In this document: positions 12,452 through 25,164 of the stretch, one piece after another
Position numbering within the stretch: position 1 is the first letter of the stretch
How the letters are laid out: each line of letters opens with the position of its first letter
Assembly: GCA_022376925.1 (NCBI GenBank)
Contig: JAIOJX010000026.1
Location: 249,361,330-249,425,329 of the forward strand
Direction: 5' to 3'
Length of the DNA stretch: 64,000 nt
Origin: Tragulus kanchil
Taxonomy: Eukaryota > Chordata > Mammalia > Artiodactyla > Tragulidae
The notes under the pieces: generated by a model
Seen by the model: only the letters and a program-made list of their open reading frames with translations
Told to the model about the DNA's origin: nothing
Database searches by the model: none
Translations under genes and position numbers: made by a program

Positions 12452-14543
12452 AGGCATCCCATTGAAGAATTAATTAGTGGACCTCCTGGACTCATCAGAT
12501 TGGTAAGTAATTATCCTCTGACAAACTTCATCAGATTTTATAAGAAATTGCAGTTTGAATTGATGTCAGTTCACTATATAAAAGCTACCAGTGGCCACAT
12601 TTTTACATAGGACTTGAACAGTGCCCTGGTGGGTAGTGAACCATTAACATCATGCTCTCCTGCCTTTAGGGAATCCCAGTCATCCTGATGTCCTCATCTT
12701 ACCCCAAATTCTAGGGTTAGCCTTTTCTTTCCTTTGACCTGAATCCTGGTACCACAATTATATACCCAAGTATGGGACTGATTCAAGATACAGATTGGTC
12801 TTTTCAGCATGACTTTAGCCTTGTCTCCAATTTCAAATGTAAGGACTGTCTCTTATCATCTCTCCCCAACCTGGACTCTGGATGAGATTTCATAGATGTT
12901 GATTGGCCTTGTCCTTAGGCACTATGAATGCTGGTCAAGTGATAATGCTTGAGAACTGGATGATGGATATCTGGTTAATCTAGCTAAGTTAGAGCCTGTG
13001 GGAAGGACTGCCTGGACATGTTTCCTCCTCCAGGCTTTAAACTGGAATAAGAAATGAAGTTCACTGCCTTGCCATAGAGTTGGCATCCATAAGTCATACA
13101 CACCAGGAACAGAGCTACCTGAAAGTAACTTAAGGGAGAAAAGAAAAAGGCAAGTACTGTTATGACAGACTTTGATTTGAGAAAAAATCCAGTAAGTTCA
13201 GGTGCTCTCATAACTCAGAGTCACCCTGGAACGTCATGGAGTTTAGACGTGTAGCAGGTGAGGCTGTGGGTCATCTATACTCAGGGTCATTCTCTCGCCT
13301 TCCCATCAAAACACCTCATATGCTCTTGAGGAGAAGAGTGCAAAGTGCATTAGTGTAAATTTGACAGCCTGTAGATCTTCCCTTCTCAATTCTTACAGGA
13401 CAATGGGTATGGAAGACTGGGAAGAGGAAAATCATCTGAGTTATTTTTGCCTCAGCAACGTGTGGCAAATAATCCTTTGTTCCCTCAAGGAGCTAGGCAT
13501 CCCATTGAAGAATTAATTAGTGGACCTCCTGGACTCATCAGATTGGTAAGTAATTATCCTCTGACAAACTTCATCAGATTTTATAAGAAATTGCAGTTTG
13601 AATTGATGTCAGTTCACTATATAAAAGCTACCAGTGGCCACATTTTTACATAGGACTTGAACAGTGCCCTGGTGGGTAGTGAACCATTAACATCATGCTC
13701 TCCTGCCTTTAGGGAATCCCAGTCATCCTGATGTCCTCATCTTACCCCAAATTCTAGGGTTAGCCTTTTCTTTCCTTTGACCTGAATCCTGGTACCACAA
13801 TTATATACCCAAGTATGGGACTGATTCAAGATACAGATTGGTCTTTTCAGCATGACTTTAGCCTTGTCTCCAATTTCAAATGTAAGGACTGTCTCTTATC
13901 ATCTCTCCCCAACCTGGACTCTGGATGAGATTTCATAGATGTTGATTGGCCTTGTCCTTAGGCACTATGAATGCTGGTCAAGTGATAATGCTTGAGAACT
14001 GGATGATGGATATCTGGTTAATCTAGCTAAGTTAGAGCCTGTGGGAAGGACTGCCTGGACATGTTTCCTCCTCCAGGCTTTAAACTGGAATAAGAAATGA
14101 AGTTCACTGCCTTGCCATAGAGTTGGCATCCATAAGTCATACACACCAGGAACAGAGCTACCTGAAAGTAACTTAAGGGAGAAAAGAAAAAGGCAAGTAC
14201 TGTTATGACAGACTTTGATTTGAGAAAAAATCCAGTAAGTTCAGGTGCTCTCATAACTCAGAGTCACCCTGGAACGTCATGGAGTTTAGACGTGTAGCAG
14301 GTGAGGCTGTGGGTCATCTATACTCAGGGTCATTCTCTCGCCTTCCCATCAAAACACCTCATATGCTCTTGAGGAGAAGAGTGCAAAGTGCATTAGTGTA
14401 AATTTGACAGCCTGTAGATCTTCCCTTCTCAATTCTTACAGGACAATGGGTATGGAAGACTGGGAAGAGGAAAATCATCTGAGTTATTTTTGCCTCAGCA
14501 ACGTGTGGCAAATAATCCTTTTGTTCCCTCAAGGAGCTAGGCA
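12452..14543. repeat. Tandem duplication pair 5 (unit 1043 bp, clean junction)
   Basis: Copy A is 12452-13500 and copy B 13495-14543. The two edges share six bases, aggcat, so the join has no filler. One extra T in copy B (about 14519-14523). The content is unique sequence with no recognised element. Confidence 0.95.
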
Positions 14544-15356
14544 TGGAAGCGTCCCTGTCATTGAGACCTGTTGACCTAAGTAATTCATGCACTTCAGACA
14601 TAACTGACCTGAGACGGAGGCAGATCACAAGTTAAGTTGCCTTTACTAACATCCCCTCAAAACATCCCTTTTTCACTGACAGAAATGTTCTAATTGTTCA
14701 ATCCTCTTTTTGGAGTAAAGAATTCTGGAAATCACGTACTGAAGATGGTGATAATCAACAGGAGGTGAAATAATCCCTGAGTAACATTGAAACTGTGTCT
14801 TCTCTCCTCCAGTTTCAGATGACTAAGGACTCTTTGCTGCTACACAGGAACCACATGTTTCAATACAATATTAATATACAGCAACAGAAAAACCTATCTC
14901 AACCCTCCACCCTGGGGAACAGGTGAATCAGCTGCTTCATAGAGGCAGTCTTTAACAAAAAGTCAAACAAGATTGTTCTGGAGACTTTGGGAGACTAAGT
15001 AGCTGCTTAAGACAGGGAGTCACTTGCAGAGGTGAGTCCTTTATGCAGGGGTTTCCTTCCTGCCTTCTTGTAAGTTAGGTGACCCCACAAACCCCTCATT
15101 GCCTGCCCTCCGCTTTAACCCAAACCCCACTCACACACAAAGCCTTGAAAGAAATTGAGGTATGCAAAAGGGTATCAATTTAGTGAAATTTTTGTTGAAA
15201 AATATAAAATAATAATTCTTGAATGAAAAATAGGACAGTGTTTCACAAAGTCAGCATTCACTACTCTGTTCTGTCACTGGGATCGGACAAAAAGGTGGCC
15301 AGGTGGAACCAGAACCTTCTAAAATGTTTAGAAGTTGAAATTTTAAGTTAAGTTGC
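14544..15356. other. Unique sequence, nothing recognised
   Basis: No interspersed repeat or coding frame that I recognise between pairs 5 and 6. Confidence 0.4.
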
Positions 15357-17687
15357 AAGCATGGTGCTGGGTATAACTCAGAATTGTTTTTATAATGGTA
15401 ACTTGTTTCCTTAAAGCTTCATGAAAAAAACGGCCAGGCAGGTAGATGATGATTCTTTTCTTCAAAATAATTTGCTCTAGTGGCTTACATTTTAAATGGA
15501 AACCTATAGTAAAACTATGAAATATTTGATATTTATGAAAATCTCTTAAGGCACACAAGTCTAAGAAGGTTAGCAGATTAAAAAAACAAGTGAGCAGGGC
15601 AGTTCACACCAAAAAATGTCTTCACAGAAAGGTTTTTGTTAACAGAACAACAGTTGGAAAATCAAGAGATGGTATACAAAGAATGTCTTTTTTCAGCTAG
15701 GAGACTGAATGAAAGATATTTACAGGCTCTTCAACGTCCAAATCTTAAGATGGACATGACTGTTATGGGGAAGGAATAAACTCAATTTGGTACAGCCAAG
15801 TCCTTTTAGAATAAAAAAAGCCAACAAAGAATGGAACAATGGCATCCATGCCAAAAAAGAAAAAAAAAAAAAGTAAGACATGTTGGATATGAAGCACTAC
15901 AAGTTTATTTTTAGAGGACTCTTTTTTTACCTTCTAGATTTCAAACCCAAACACATTAAGAGAACCACTTAATAAAACTAGTATTTCACAAACTCTTATT
16001 TCAGCATCTTAATAAATAGCTCTATGGTGTGTTGGGGATTATATAATATACAGATGTTGGTTACGTGGAGGGACTTTCCTCAGCTGTGAACAGAAGTAAC
16101 ACACTAAGTCACAACCCTGCTTAAAAACAAATAAAATGGATTCTCCCTGTGGATTAAAAAAAAACAAAAAAACAAAAAAACAAGAAACACTTTTCATTTC
16201 ACCATCACATTAACATTTCTAACCCAAGGGTATAGTGAGGAGAGTTTTTTTGGAAATGATAACAAGTGCTTGGAACTCTAATGATTCTTACAAAACTAAA
16301 GTCTTTTTTCAACCATCTTAAAGATATTTTTTGTGTTCTCAATGGACATATAGAGTACAAATGCACCATCTTGTGGCTAAAAGAGAAAAGAACTTCAAAC
16401 AAGCCAATGAGTTACAGACTTTTTTTCACACATGAAATATTTGTCAATTTTAATTTTAAGCATTTGGTAACTTCTTCTAAAACAGATGGCTAACTGACTT
16501 AATACAATTTAGAAATGAAGCATGGTGCTGGGTATAACTCAGAATTGTTTTTATAATGGTAACTTGTTTCCTTAAAGCTTCATGAAAAAAACGGCCAGGC
16601 AGGTAGATGATGATTCTTTTCTTCAAAATAATTTGCTCTAGTGGCTTACATTTTAAATGGAAACCTATAGTAAAACTATGAAATATTTGATATTTATGAA
16701 AATCTCTTAAGGCACACAAGTCTAAGAAGGTTAGCAGATTAAAAAAACAAGTGAGCAGGGCAGTTCACACCAAAAAATGTCTTCACAGAAAGGTTTTTGT
16801 TAACAGAACAACAGTTGGAAAATCAAGAGATGGTATACAAAGAATGTCTTTTTTCAGCTAGGAGACTGAATGAAAGATATTTACAGGCTCTTCAACGTCC
16901 AAATCTTAAGATGGACATGACTGTTATGGGGAAGGAATAAACTCAATTTGGTACAGCCAAGTCCTTTTAGAATAAAAAAAGCCAACAAAGAATGGAACAA
17001 TGGCATCCATGCCAAAAAAGAAAAAAAAAAAAAAAAAGTAAGACATGTTGGATATGAAGCACTACAAGTTTATTTTTAGAGGACTCTTTTTTTACCTTCT
17101 AGATTTCAAACCCAAACACATTAAGAGAACCACTTAATAAAACTAGTATTTCACAAACTCTTATTTCAGCATCTTAATAAATAGCTCTATGGTGTGTTGG
17201 GGATTATATAATATACAGATGTTGGTTACGTGGAGGGACTTTCCTCAGCTGTGAACAGAAGTAACACACTAAGTCACAACCCTGCTTAAAAACAAATAAA
17301 ATGGATTCTCCCTGTGGATTAAAAAAAAACAAAAAAACAAAAAAACAAGAAACACTTTTCATTTCACCATCACATTAACATTTCTAACCCAAGGGTATAG
17401 TGAGGAGAGTTTTTTTGGAAATGATAACAAGTGCTTGGAACTCTAATGATTCTTACAAAACTAAAGTCTTTTTTCAACCATCTTAAAGATATTTTTTGTG
17501 TTCTCAATGGACATATAGAGTACAAATGCACCATCTTGTGGCTAAAAGAGAAAAGAACTTCAAACAAGCCAATGAGTTACAGACTTTTTTTTTTCACACA
17601 TGAAATATTTGTCAATTTTAATTTTAAGCACTTGGTAACTTCTTCTAAAACAGATGGCTAACTGACTTAATACAATTTAGAAATGAA
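15357..17687. repeat. Tandem duplication pair 6 (unit ~1161 bp, clean junction)
   Basis: Copy A is 15357-16519 and copy B 16518-17687, with 2 bp (aa) shared at the join. The copies differ in a poly-A run (15859 versus 17020, longer in B), a poly-T run (near 16420/17585, longer in B) and one T/C substitution (about 16465/17631). The length differences sit at homopolymers, as expected for sequencing noise. Confidence 0.95.
16362..16377 (-). promoter_or_regulatory. CTCF-like core motif (weak)
   Basis: The minus strand reads GCCACAAGATGGTGCA, which resembles the CTCF core GCCAC-N-AG-R-K-GGCGC at most positions. It sits in unique sequence and is repeated at about 17527-17542 by pair 6. A motif match alone does not show binding. 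Confidence 0.2.
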
Positions 17688-18134
17688 TGTATCTTTAATA
17701 CATTTGTATATGGATATGATTCAAGATTACAAATCCCAGTATGTGATAACCATATAAGATTGAAATTCTTTAGTCGAATTTGAAATAAAAATAGAATTCA
17801 GCTTTAATAAACAGAAAATTTAATCTTTGTGTCTTATTAGTGAAACTTTTCCTCTTGACCATTTTAAGTTAGGAGTACAGTCAGCTGTTTGTCCAGTAAG
17901 AAGTAGCAACAGTTCTCACAGAATTATTACAAACATTTTCTTTAATGTTGGCATTTGTATATGGCGAACTTCATTCATAGGGAAAAAAAAGTGATGAGAT
18001 CGGAAAGATTGAAATGAAAATAGATATGCTGACAGACTTTGACAGAATATGAGGTACAAAACCAGAAGCTATTTTTCTTTTAGCAATACTGAATATCATG
18101 TCTTCTTGAACATTTCAATTTCATTACTATTTTA
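17688..18134. other. Unique AT-rich sequence, nothing recognised
   Basis: No element or coding frame recognised. Confidence 0.4.
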
Positions 18135-18265
18135 CCATTGCTCTCGCTTTCCAACTGGAATAACCAAAGTACAGAAAGTCAAGTAAACTGTCCAAGATCA
18201 CAGAACCAGGAAAAAGCAGGAGCAGATTTTGAATCAATACCTCAGAATTCCTCTACTTATTTTTC
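18135..18265 (-). mobile_element. MIR SINE
   Basis: Follows the reverse complement of the MIR core: ...gtacagaaagtcaagtaaac, tgtccaagatcacagaacca, gcaggagcagattttgaatc. Old and diverged. Confidence 0.6.
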
Positions 18266-18385
18266 TAGAGGTTCCCAAAACCCATTCCTTAGGTGTGACT
18301 GGTCTGGGCACATCAGAATCACCAGGAATGCTTTTCCAATCCCTGAAAAATCTTATTTAGTAGATAGACTCTGAAGTCCAAGTCT
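18266..18385. mobile_element. MER5-like DNA transposon remnant
   Basis: Contains gaggttcccaaaacccattc and gcacatcagaatcaccagga, typical of the short non-autonomous hAT-Charlie family MER5. Assignment is from memory of the consensus. Confidence 0.45.
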
Positions 18386-18729
18386 AAAAAATTCCCTGTA
18401 ATTCTAGTGAGAAAAGCCAGACTATTTAAGCTAAAAATAACAGGCAAGATAAATATTATGCAAAGAAGGACAAAATTAAACATCAGTGAATTATTTCCTT
18501 TTAGTTATATCTTAGATTGTCACAATTCATAATGCCACCTTCAAAATCTACCATAAAACACACCTACATGTAAAATTGGGTTTGCACTTGTAACTCATCA
18601 TGGAAATTAAATTTTAATTTGAATTTAATTTGAATTTAAAAATCAATAATTGATAACTTGACAGCTACTTTGAAGGAAACTAACCCAAAGTTACCCTTAT
18701 CATTGTTTGATGGATAACAAAAGGAACTA

Positions 18730-20829
18730 AATAATTGCACAGGAATATAACTACATAGATTATTTGAACTGTAATTTATGTCTTCCTCTTAAGACTGGAA
18801 ATAATAATGACTAAATGTTGATGTGAAAAATGACCCAAATATTAGAAGATTAGGCTCTATGTGATATTGTATGAAGAACACTAAGAGTTTTTCCACCCAC
18901 TGTTTAAAATATCCCTCCTCCTCATCATTGGTCTCCCATGGCTGCCTAAATTCCCATATTATTCTGTCAGATATTTCAAAAAAGACAGCTCATTCAAACC
19001 AGATTGTTACCATCCATTAACATCTCCACAGAAGTTACACAGTCACATTAGCTAGTCACTTTGAGACACTACTTAGGAAAATTAAGTTGTGACGTAACTG
19101 AAGTAAAGAAAATGAAAGCCTGTAAACTTAAGCATATATAAATTTTCCATCACCTATAAAAGGCCACAGTGAGGGGAGATGGTGCTGAGACACATGCTAA
19201 GGGGTCCAAATAGAAAAAGGGCATCACTGAAATAGTGTTAAATTACTAAAATACATAAGTTGTACAAATTCTGTTTCCCTGGAAAGAAACAAATATAAAA
19301 GGAAATAAAATTTTAGGTCTTTCATAGTTTATGTAACTTCAGTAAAATTCATTAATTCATAAGCCAATTGGCTAAGATTTTACTATTTGTCTAGAGATTA
19401 TTTTTAATTTTTGTTTCATTAAACAAACCAAAGCTACTATGATTATAAATAAATAGGCAAAACCTTCCATCTATTTCTAAAATAATAGAATGGGAATCAG
19501 TGATTCACTTTAGTTTCAGCTACACTGAAGATTAGATTAGCTACACTGATCTCAAGAGATAAACTCCTTAGCCTACATTTGTCTCAATACAATGAAGATT
19601 TCAGATTAAATAAACTTCAGATGCATACCTATTCTTCTCTCCTACTCTTCTGGAGTATCATAAACAAATTCCAGGCATGATTTCATTCCCTTCGCAAATA
19701 CTTCAGCACATACCTCTAAAAAGCAAAAGCTGTTTTTTTACACCTAATCACAATGTAATTATTACAAAAAGTTCTCAATAATTGCACAGGAATATAACTA
19801 CATAGATTATTTGAACTGTAATTTATGTCTTCCTCTTAAGACTGGAAATAATAATGACTAAATGTTGATGTGAAAAATGACCCAAATATTAGAAGATTAG
19901 GCTCTATGTGATATTGTATGAAGAACACTAAGAGTTTTTCCACCCACTGTTTAAAATATCCCTCCTCCTCATCATTGGTCTCCCATGGCTGCCTAAATTC
20001 CCATATTATTCTGTCAGATATTTCAAAAAAGACAGCTCATTCAAACCAGATTGTTACCATCCATTAACATCTCCACAGAAGTTACACAGTCACATTAGCT
20101 AGTCACTTTGAGACACTACTTAGGAAAATTAAGTTGTGACGTAACTGAAGTAAAGAAAATGAAAGCCTGTAAACTTAAGCATATATAAATTTTCCATCAC
20201 CTATAAAAGGCCACAGTGAGGGGAGATGGTGCTGAGACACATGCTAAGGGGTCCAAATAGAAAAAGGGCATCACTGAAATAGTGTTAAATTACTAAAATA
20301 CATAAGTTGTACAAATTCTGTTTCCCTGGAAAGAAACAAATATAAAAGGAAATAAAATTTTAGGTCTTTCATAGTTTATGTAACTTCAGTAAAATTCATT
20401 AATTCATAAGCCAATTGGCTAAGATTTTACTATTTGTCTAGAGATTATTTTTAATTTTTGTTTCATTAAACAAACCAAAGCTACTATGATTATAAATAAA
20501 TAGGCAAAACCTTCCATCTATTTCTAAAATAATAGAATGGGAATCAGTGATTCACTTTAGTTTCAGCTACACTGAAGATTAGATTAGCTACACTGATCTC
20601 AAGAGATAAACTCCTTAGCCTACATTTGTCTCAATACAATGAAGATTTCAGATTAAATAAACTTCAGATGCATACCTATTCTTCTCTCCTACTCTTCTGG
20701 AGTATCATAAACAAATTCCAGGCATGATTTCATTCCCTTCGCAAATACTTCAGCACATACCTCTAAAAAGCAAAAGCTGTTTTTTTACACCTAATCACAA
20801 TGTAATTATTACAAAAAAGTTCTCAATAT
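18730..20829. repeat. Tandem duplication pair 7 (unit 1047 bp, clean junction)
   Basis: Copy A is 18730-19780 and copy B 19777-20829, with aata shared at the join. Copy B has one extra A near 20817. The last ~120 bp of copy B is also the start of pair 8, so 19659-19780 exists three times in the window. Confidence 0.95.
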
Positions 20830-22931
20830 TGTCAAATATCCAGTTAATATATAAATTTCCCTTATGTCTCACAATTTGTTTACAGTTGATTTTTTAAAAA
20901 TTGAAATTCAATCAAGGACCAAAATAGCAGACTGCAATAGCTATTAAGTCTTTTTGAACTTATGTATTCTCCCCTCTAGCTTTTCTTTACTGTTTTTTCC
21001 CCCAATGCACCCACTGAAGTAGCAGATTTTTTTTGTCAGTAGTATTTTCCCTACTTTGGCTTTTGCTAATGGCACCCCCTTGGTGTCATCTAACAAGTTT
21101 CTGTCTCGTTTTGTATGAGTTGTATAGTAAGATCCTGAGGCTTGATAAGTATAATGTTCAATATCTGGCAAGACTACCTCACAGGTGATGTGTACTTCCT
21201 CTTGCCTATAGTGTTTTGGCTGTTAAGATTGATAAAGGTGTCAGCCTGATTCATCTATCTAAAAATTTCCATCAGCTTTCACCTGTTTTAGCAAACTTCA
21301 ATAATCATTTCCCAAATGACCACTTGTTAAGGACAGAAAATTATATTCTGATTTTATTATTTTTTCCATTTATTGGTCGGAATCCCTCCTTAAAGAAAAA
21401 TCTTCCAAATTCTATTTTCCCGTCCAGCTTGAAAGGAGCTTAGAAGTTACCATTCCTTCTTATCAACAAGTAAAAAGCTACAGATTTAATGGAGAAGTGA
21501 GGTCACAGGGCAAACCTCTGTCCCTAAATGCAAAACCATAAAATGTCTAGAAGATAACATGAGAGGAAACTCCTAGGTTACCTTGGTTATGACAATGAGG
21601 TTTTAAATGCAACACCAAAGGTACAATCCAAGAAAGAAACAATTGGGAAGCTGGACATCATTAAAATGAAACAATTCTGTTCCATAAAAAACAACATCAA
21701 GAGAATGAAAACACAAAGTACAGACTAGAAGGAAATATTGAGAAAACACATACCTGATGAAGGACTGTTATACAAAGAACACTTAAACCTCAGTAATGAG
21801 AGAATGAATGACCCAATTAAACAAATTCCAGGCATGATTTCATTCCCTTCGCAAATACTTCAGCACATACCTCTAAAAAGCAAAAGCTGTTTTTTTACAC
21901 CTAATCACAATGTAATTATTACAAAAAAGTTCTCAATATTGTCAAATATCCAGTTAATATATAAATTTCCCTTATGTCTCACAATTTGTTTACAGTTGAT
22001 TTTTTAAAAATTGAAATTCAATCAAGGACCAAAATAGCAGACTGCAATAGCTATTAAGTCTTTTTGAACTTATGTATTCTCCCCTCTAGCTTTTCTTTAC
22101 TGTTTTTTCCCCCAATGCACCCACTGAAGTAGCAGATTTTTTTTGTCAGTAGTATTTTCCCTACTTTGGCTTTTGCTAATGGCACCCCCTTGGTGTCATC
22201 TAACAAGTTTCTGTCTCGTTTTGTATGAGTTGTATAGTAAGATCCTGAGGCTTGATAAGTATAATGTTCAATATCTGGCAAGACTACCTCACAGGTGATG
22301 TGTACTTCCTCTTGCCTATAGTGTTTTGGCTGTTAAGATTGATAAAGGTGTCAGCCTGATTCATCTATCTAAAAATTTCCATCAGCTTTCACCTGTTTTA
22401 GCAAACTTCAATAATCATTTCCCAAATGACCACTTGTTAAGGACAGAAAATTATATTCTGATTTTATTATTTTTTCCATTTATTGGTCGGAATCCCTCCT
22501 TAAAGAAAAATCTTCCAAATTCTATTTTCCCGTCCAGCTTGAAAGGAGCTTAGAAGTTACCATTCCTTCTTATCAACAAGTAAAAAGCTACAGATTTAAT
22601 GGAGAAGTGAGGTCACAGGGCAAACCTCTGTCCCTAAATGCAAAACCATAAAATGTCTAGAAGATAACATGAGAGGAAACTCCTAGGTTACCTTGGTTAT
22701 GACAATGAGGTTTTAAATGCAACACCAAAGGTACAATCCAAGAAAGAAACAATTGGGAAGCTGGACATCATTAAAATGAAACAATTCTGTTCCATAAAAA
22801 ACAACATCAAGAGAATGAAAACACAAAGTACAGACTAGAAGGAAATATTGAGAAAACACATACCTGATGAAGGACTGTTATACAAAGAACACTTAAACCT
22901 CAGTAATGAGAGAATGAATGACCCAATTAAA
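20708..22931. repeat. Tandem duplication pair 8 (unit 1110 bp, clean junction)
   Basis: Copy A is 20708-21821 and copy B 21818-22931, sharing taaa at the join. I see no difference between the copies by eye. Its left end overlaps the right end of pair 7, as expected for a chain of overlapping assembly pieces. Confidence 0.95.
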
Positions 22932-23935
22932 AATGGGCAAGAAACCTGAACAGATAGCTCCCCTGAGATGTCAAGTATATAACAATATATTCAACATCAT
23001 ATATTAGGGAAATGTAAATTAAACCAACAGTGAGATACCATAACTCACCCATCAGAATGGCCAAAATGCAAAACAGGGACAACACAAGATGACGCCGAGG
23101 CTATGGAGCAACAGGAACTCTCACCGCTTATTGCTGTTGGGATATAAAATGATACAGCCACTCTGAATGAAAATAGTTTGATGATTTCTTACAAAATAAA
23201 CATACACTCTGACCAAATGATCTATCCATCTTACTTCTTGATATATACCCAAAGTAGTTAAAAACTTGTGTCCACACAAAAATCTGCATATAAGTTTTTA
23301 TAGCAGTTATTCCTAACTGCTAAACTCAGAAGCTGCCAAGATGTCTTTGGGTAGATTAATAAACTATGGTATAGTCCATAAACAATGGAATAGTATTCAA
23401 CACTATCAGAAATAAACTCTTAAGCAATGAAGAGACATAGAGGAAATTTAAATGCATATTACTAACCGAAAGAAGCCAATCCGAAATGATTACTGTATGA
23501 TTTCAATACTATATGATTCCAACTGTGTGACATGGAGAGTGCAAAACTATAGCGACAATAAAAGATCAGTATCTGCCAGGGGCTAAAGGAGAAACAAGGA
23601 TAAACAGGCAAAGAACAGAGGATTTTTTTAGGGCAATGGAAATTATTCTGTATGATGCTACAGTGCTGGTTATGTGTCATTACACATTTGTCAAAACCCA
23701 TGGATAGCACCATACCAAGAGTGAACTCAAATGTAAACTGTGAACTTCGGGTGATGATGTGTCAATGTAGGTCCATCATTTGAAGTAAACGTACCCCATG
23801 GTTCAGGATGCTGATAGTGCGGGAGGTTTGGGAGAGAGACACGGGTGGAATGTAACGGGAACTCTGAGTATTTCCTGCTCAATTTTGTTGTGAGTCTAAA
23901 ACTGCTCTAAAAATGAACTTAATATTTTTTAAAAA
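21525..23935 (+). mobile_element. Old L1, ORF2 end and 3' UTR, interrupted by pair 8
   Basis: Plus-strand text tracks the 3' portion of mammalian L1 ORF2 and UTR: aattgggaagctggacatca, ttaaaaatgggcaagaaacc, catcagaatggccaaaatgc, ttgatatatacccaaagtag, cagtatctgccaggggcta, and a final ctaaaactgctctaaaaatg. Stops and frameshifts break every frame. The stretch 21822-22634 is duplicated non-L1 sequence that splits the element artificially. Confidence 0.75.
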
Positions 23936-24221
23936 AGACATATGTACAGAAAAAGAAAAATCTCCCTTCATCAACTTTTCAATTACCCTGAGATACAATT
24001 CATGCAAAAAGATAAACATGTTATTTCCTGTTATTTATTAGATATAATAATGCGATATTCTCTTGCATTTTCCAAAGGTTCTCTAATTTTTTAAATACTT
24101 AAATTAAATAACTTGAAATATAGGAGTGAGAGTGTATAATAGATACAGTCCATGCCTTTATTTGTAAATAGGCACATAAAACTTTTTCAAAGTCATAACT
24201 ATCTTTCACTATTACATCTTT

Positions 24222-24570
24222 AGAATTATTTTTTTTTTAAAAGATTTATTTATTTATTTTGGGCGGGGGTCGGGTTGGGGAGGGAGGGGAGCGGGTGGGC
24301 CACTTCTATTGGTCTTTCATTTCTCTATTTTCATCTGTCTTTGTTCCTTGGCCCGTGTGGGCCTCCCGTCGCGGTGGCGTCTGTCGTCGCAGAGCGCCGG
24401 CTCTGGGCGCATGCGCCCCAGAGCTCCGGCTCGGTAATTAGACACATCGGTCCAGCCGCTCCGCGGCACGTGGGATCTTCCCAGACCAGGGCTCAAACCG
24501 GCGTCCCTTGCACTGCAAGGCGGTGTCCTTATCCACTGGACCACCAGGGGTAGCCCTAGAAGAATTATTT
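24222..24570 (-). mobile_element. CHR-like SINE with G/C-rich tail and target-site duplication
   Basis: The element (24232-24560) is flanked by agaattattt at 24222-24231 and 24561-24570. On the minus strand it has the tRNA-Glu head, a B-box region (cggtttgagccctgg), a body with CpG-rich ggcgcatgcgccc-like text, and a C-rich segment followed by an A-rich (aaataaataaat) tail. On the plus strand the C-rich segment is a run of G tracts (24262-24298). The high CpG content and exact duplication suggest a younger insertion than the L1 and MIR copies nearby. Confidence 0.85.
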
Positions 24571-24585
24571 ATGTGTATTTGTTGT

Positions 24586-24722
24586 TATGGTTTAGTGACT
24601 AAGTCACTGACTCTTTGCAACCCCACAGACTGTAGCACACCAGGCTCCTCTGTCCTCCACTATCTCCTGGAGTTTGCTCAGATTCATGTACATTGAGTTG
24701 GTGATGCTACCTAACCACATAA
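24586..24722 (-). mobile_element. BovB 3' end fragment
   Basis: Carries cactgactctttgcaacccc, actgtagcacaccaggctcc and atctcctggagtttgctcag, the reverse complement of the BovB 3' end. Short and truncated. Confidence 0.75.
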
Positions 24723-24744
24723 AACAGTTAATAGAAGCATGCAG

Positions 24745-24870
24745 TAGACAGACCACATTAGGAGTCAAAACACCTGTATTCAAAATGCATAGTGATACCA
24801 CCTGGTCAGGCAACCTTTGGATTCTATCTTAACCTCTCTTCACTTTCCCCATGTGTAAAAAGATATAATA
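24745..24870 (+). mobile_element. MIR SINE, first of two
   Basis: Plus-strand MIR order: ggagtcaaaacacctgtatt, ...tcttaacctctcttcacttt, ccccatgtgtaaaaagatat. It ends where the CHR-like SINE begins. Confidence 0.6.
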
Positions 24871-25163
24871 AGGGGCATCCCTGGTGGTCCAGTGGGTAAA
24901 GAGTCTGCCTTGCAGTGCAAGGGGCACTGTTTCCATCCCTGGCCTGGGAAGATCCCACATGTGTGGAGCAGCTGGACCTGTGTGTCCTATTACAAGCCAG
25001 CACTCTGGATTGCATGGGCCCAGAGCCAGTGCTCTGCTATAAGAGGGGCCACTGCAATGGGAGGCCCACACAGGCCAAAGAACAAAGATGTAAGAAAATA
25101 AATAAATGAAAGACCAATAAAAAAGAGGCCAAGAAAAAAAATTTTAGAAAAACAAGAACAAAA
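24871..25163 (+). mobile_element. CHR-like tRNA-Glu SINE
   Basis: Opens ggcatccctggtggtccag, continues ccttgcagtgcaaggggcac, gggaagatcccacatgtg, and gaggcccacacaggccaaag, then an A-rich tail with aataaatgaaagaccaataa. Same family as 5883, 24232, 36917, 37485, 61151 and 62641. It lies between two MIR copies. Confidence 0.8.
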
Positions 25164-25164
25164 A

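Noticed and set aside
12380..12610. Exon-like frame (IPVIHNPQYAV) followed by a good donor-like gtaagt at 12502
   Set aside because: No matching acceptor with a pyrimidine tract. The left part reads like common MIR-type text (ggccctgtgcc), and I cannot place the peptide in a family. Its right half is also cut by pair 5.
20944..21171. 75-codon frames repeated at 22054-22281 and on the opposite strand nearby
   Set aside because: Perfect preservation only reflects the identical copies of pair 8. No protein family, start context or splice signals support them.
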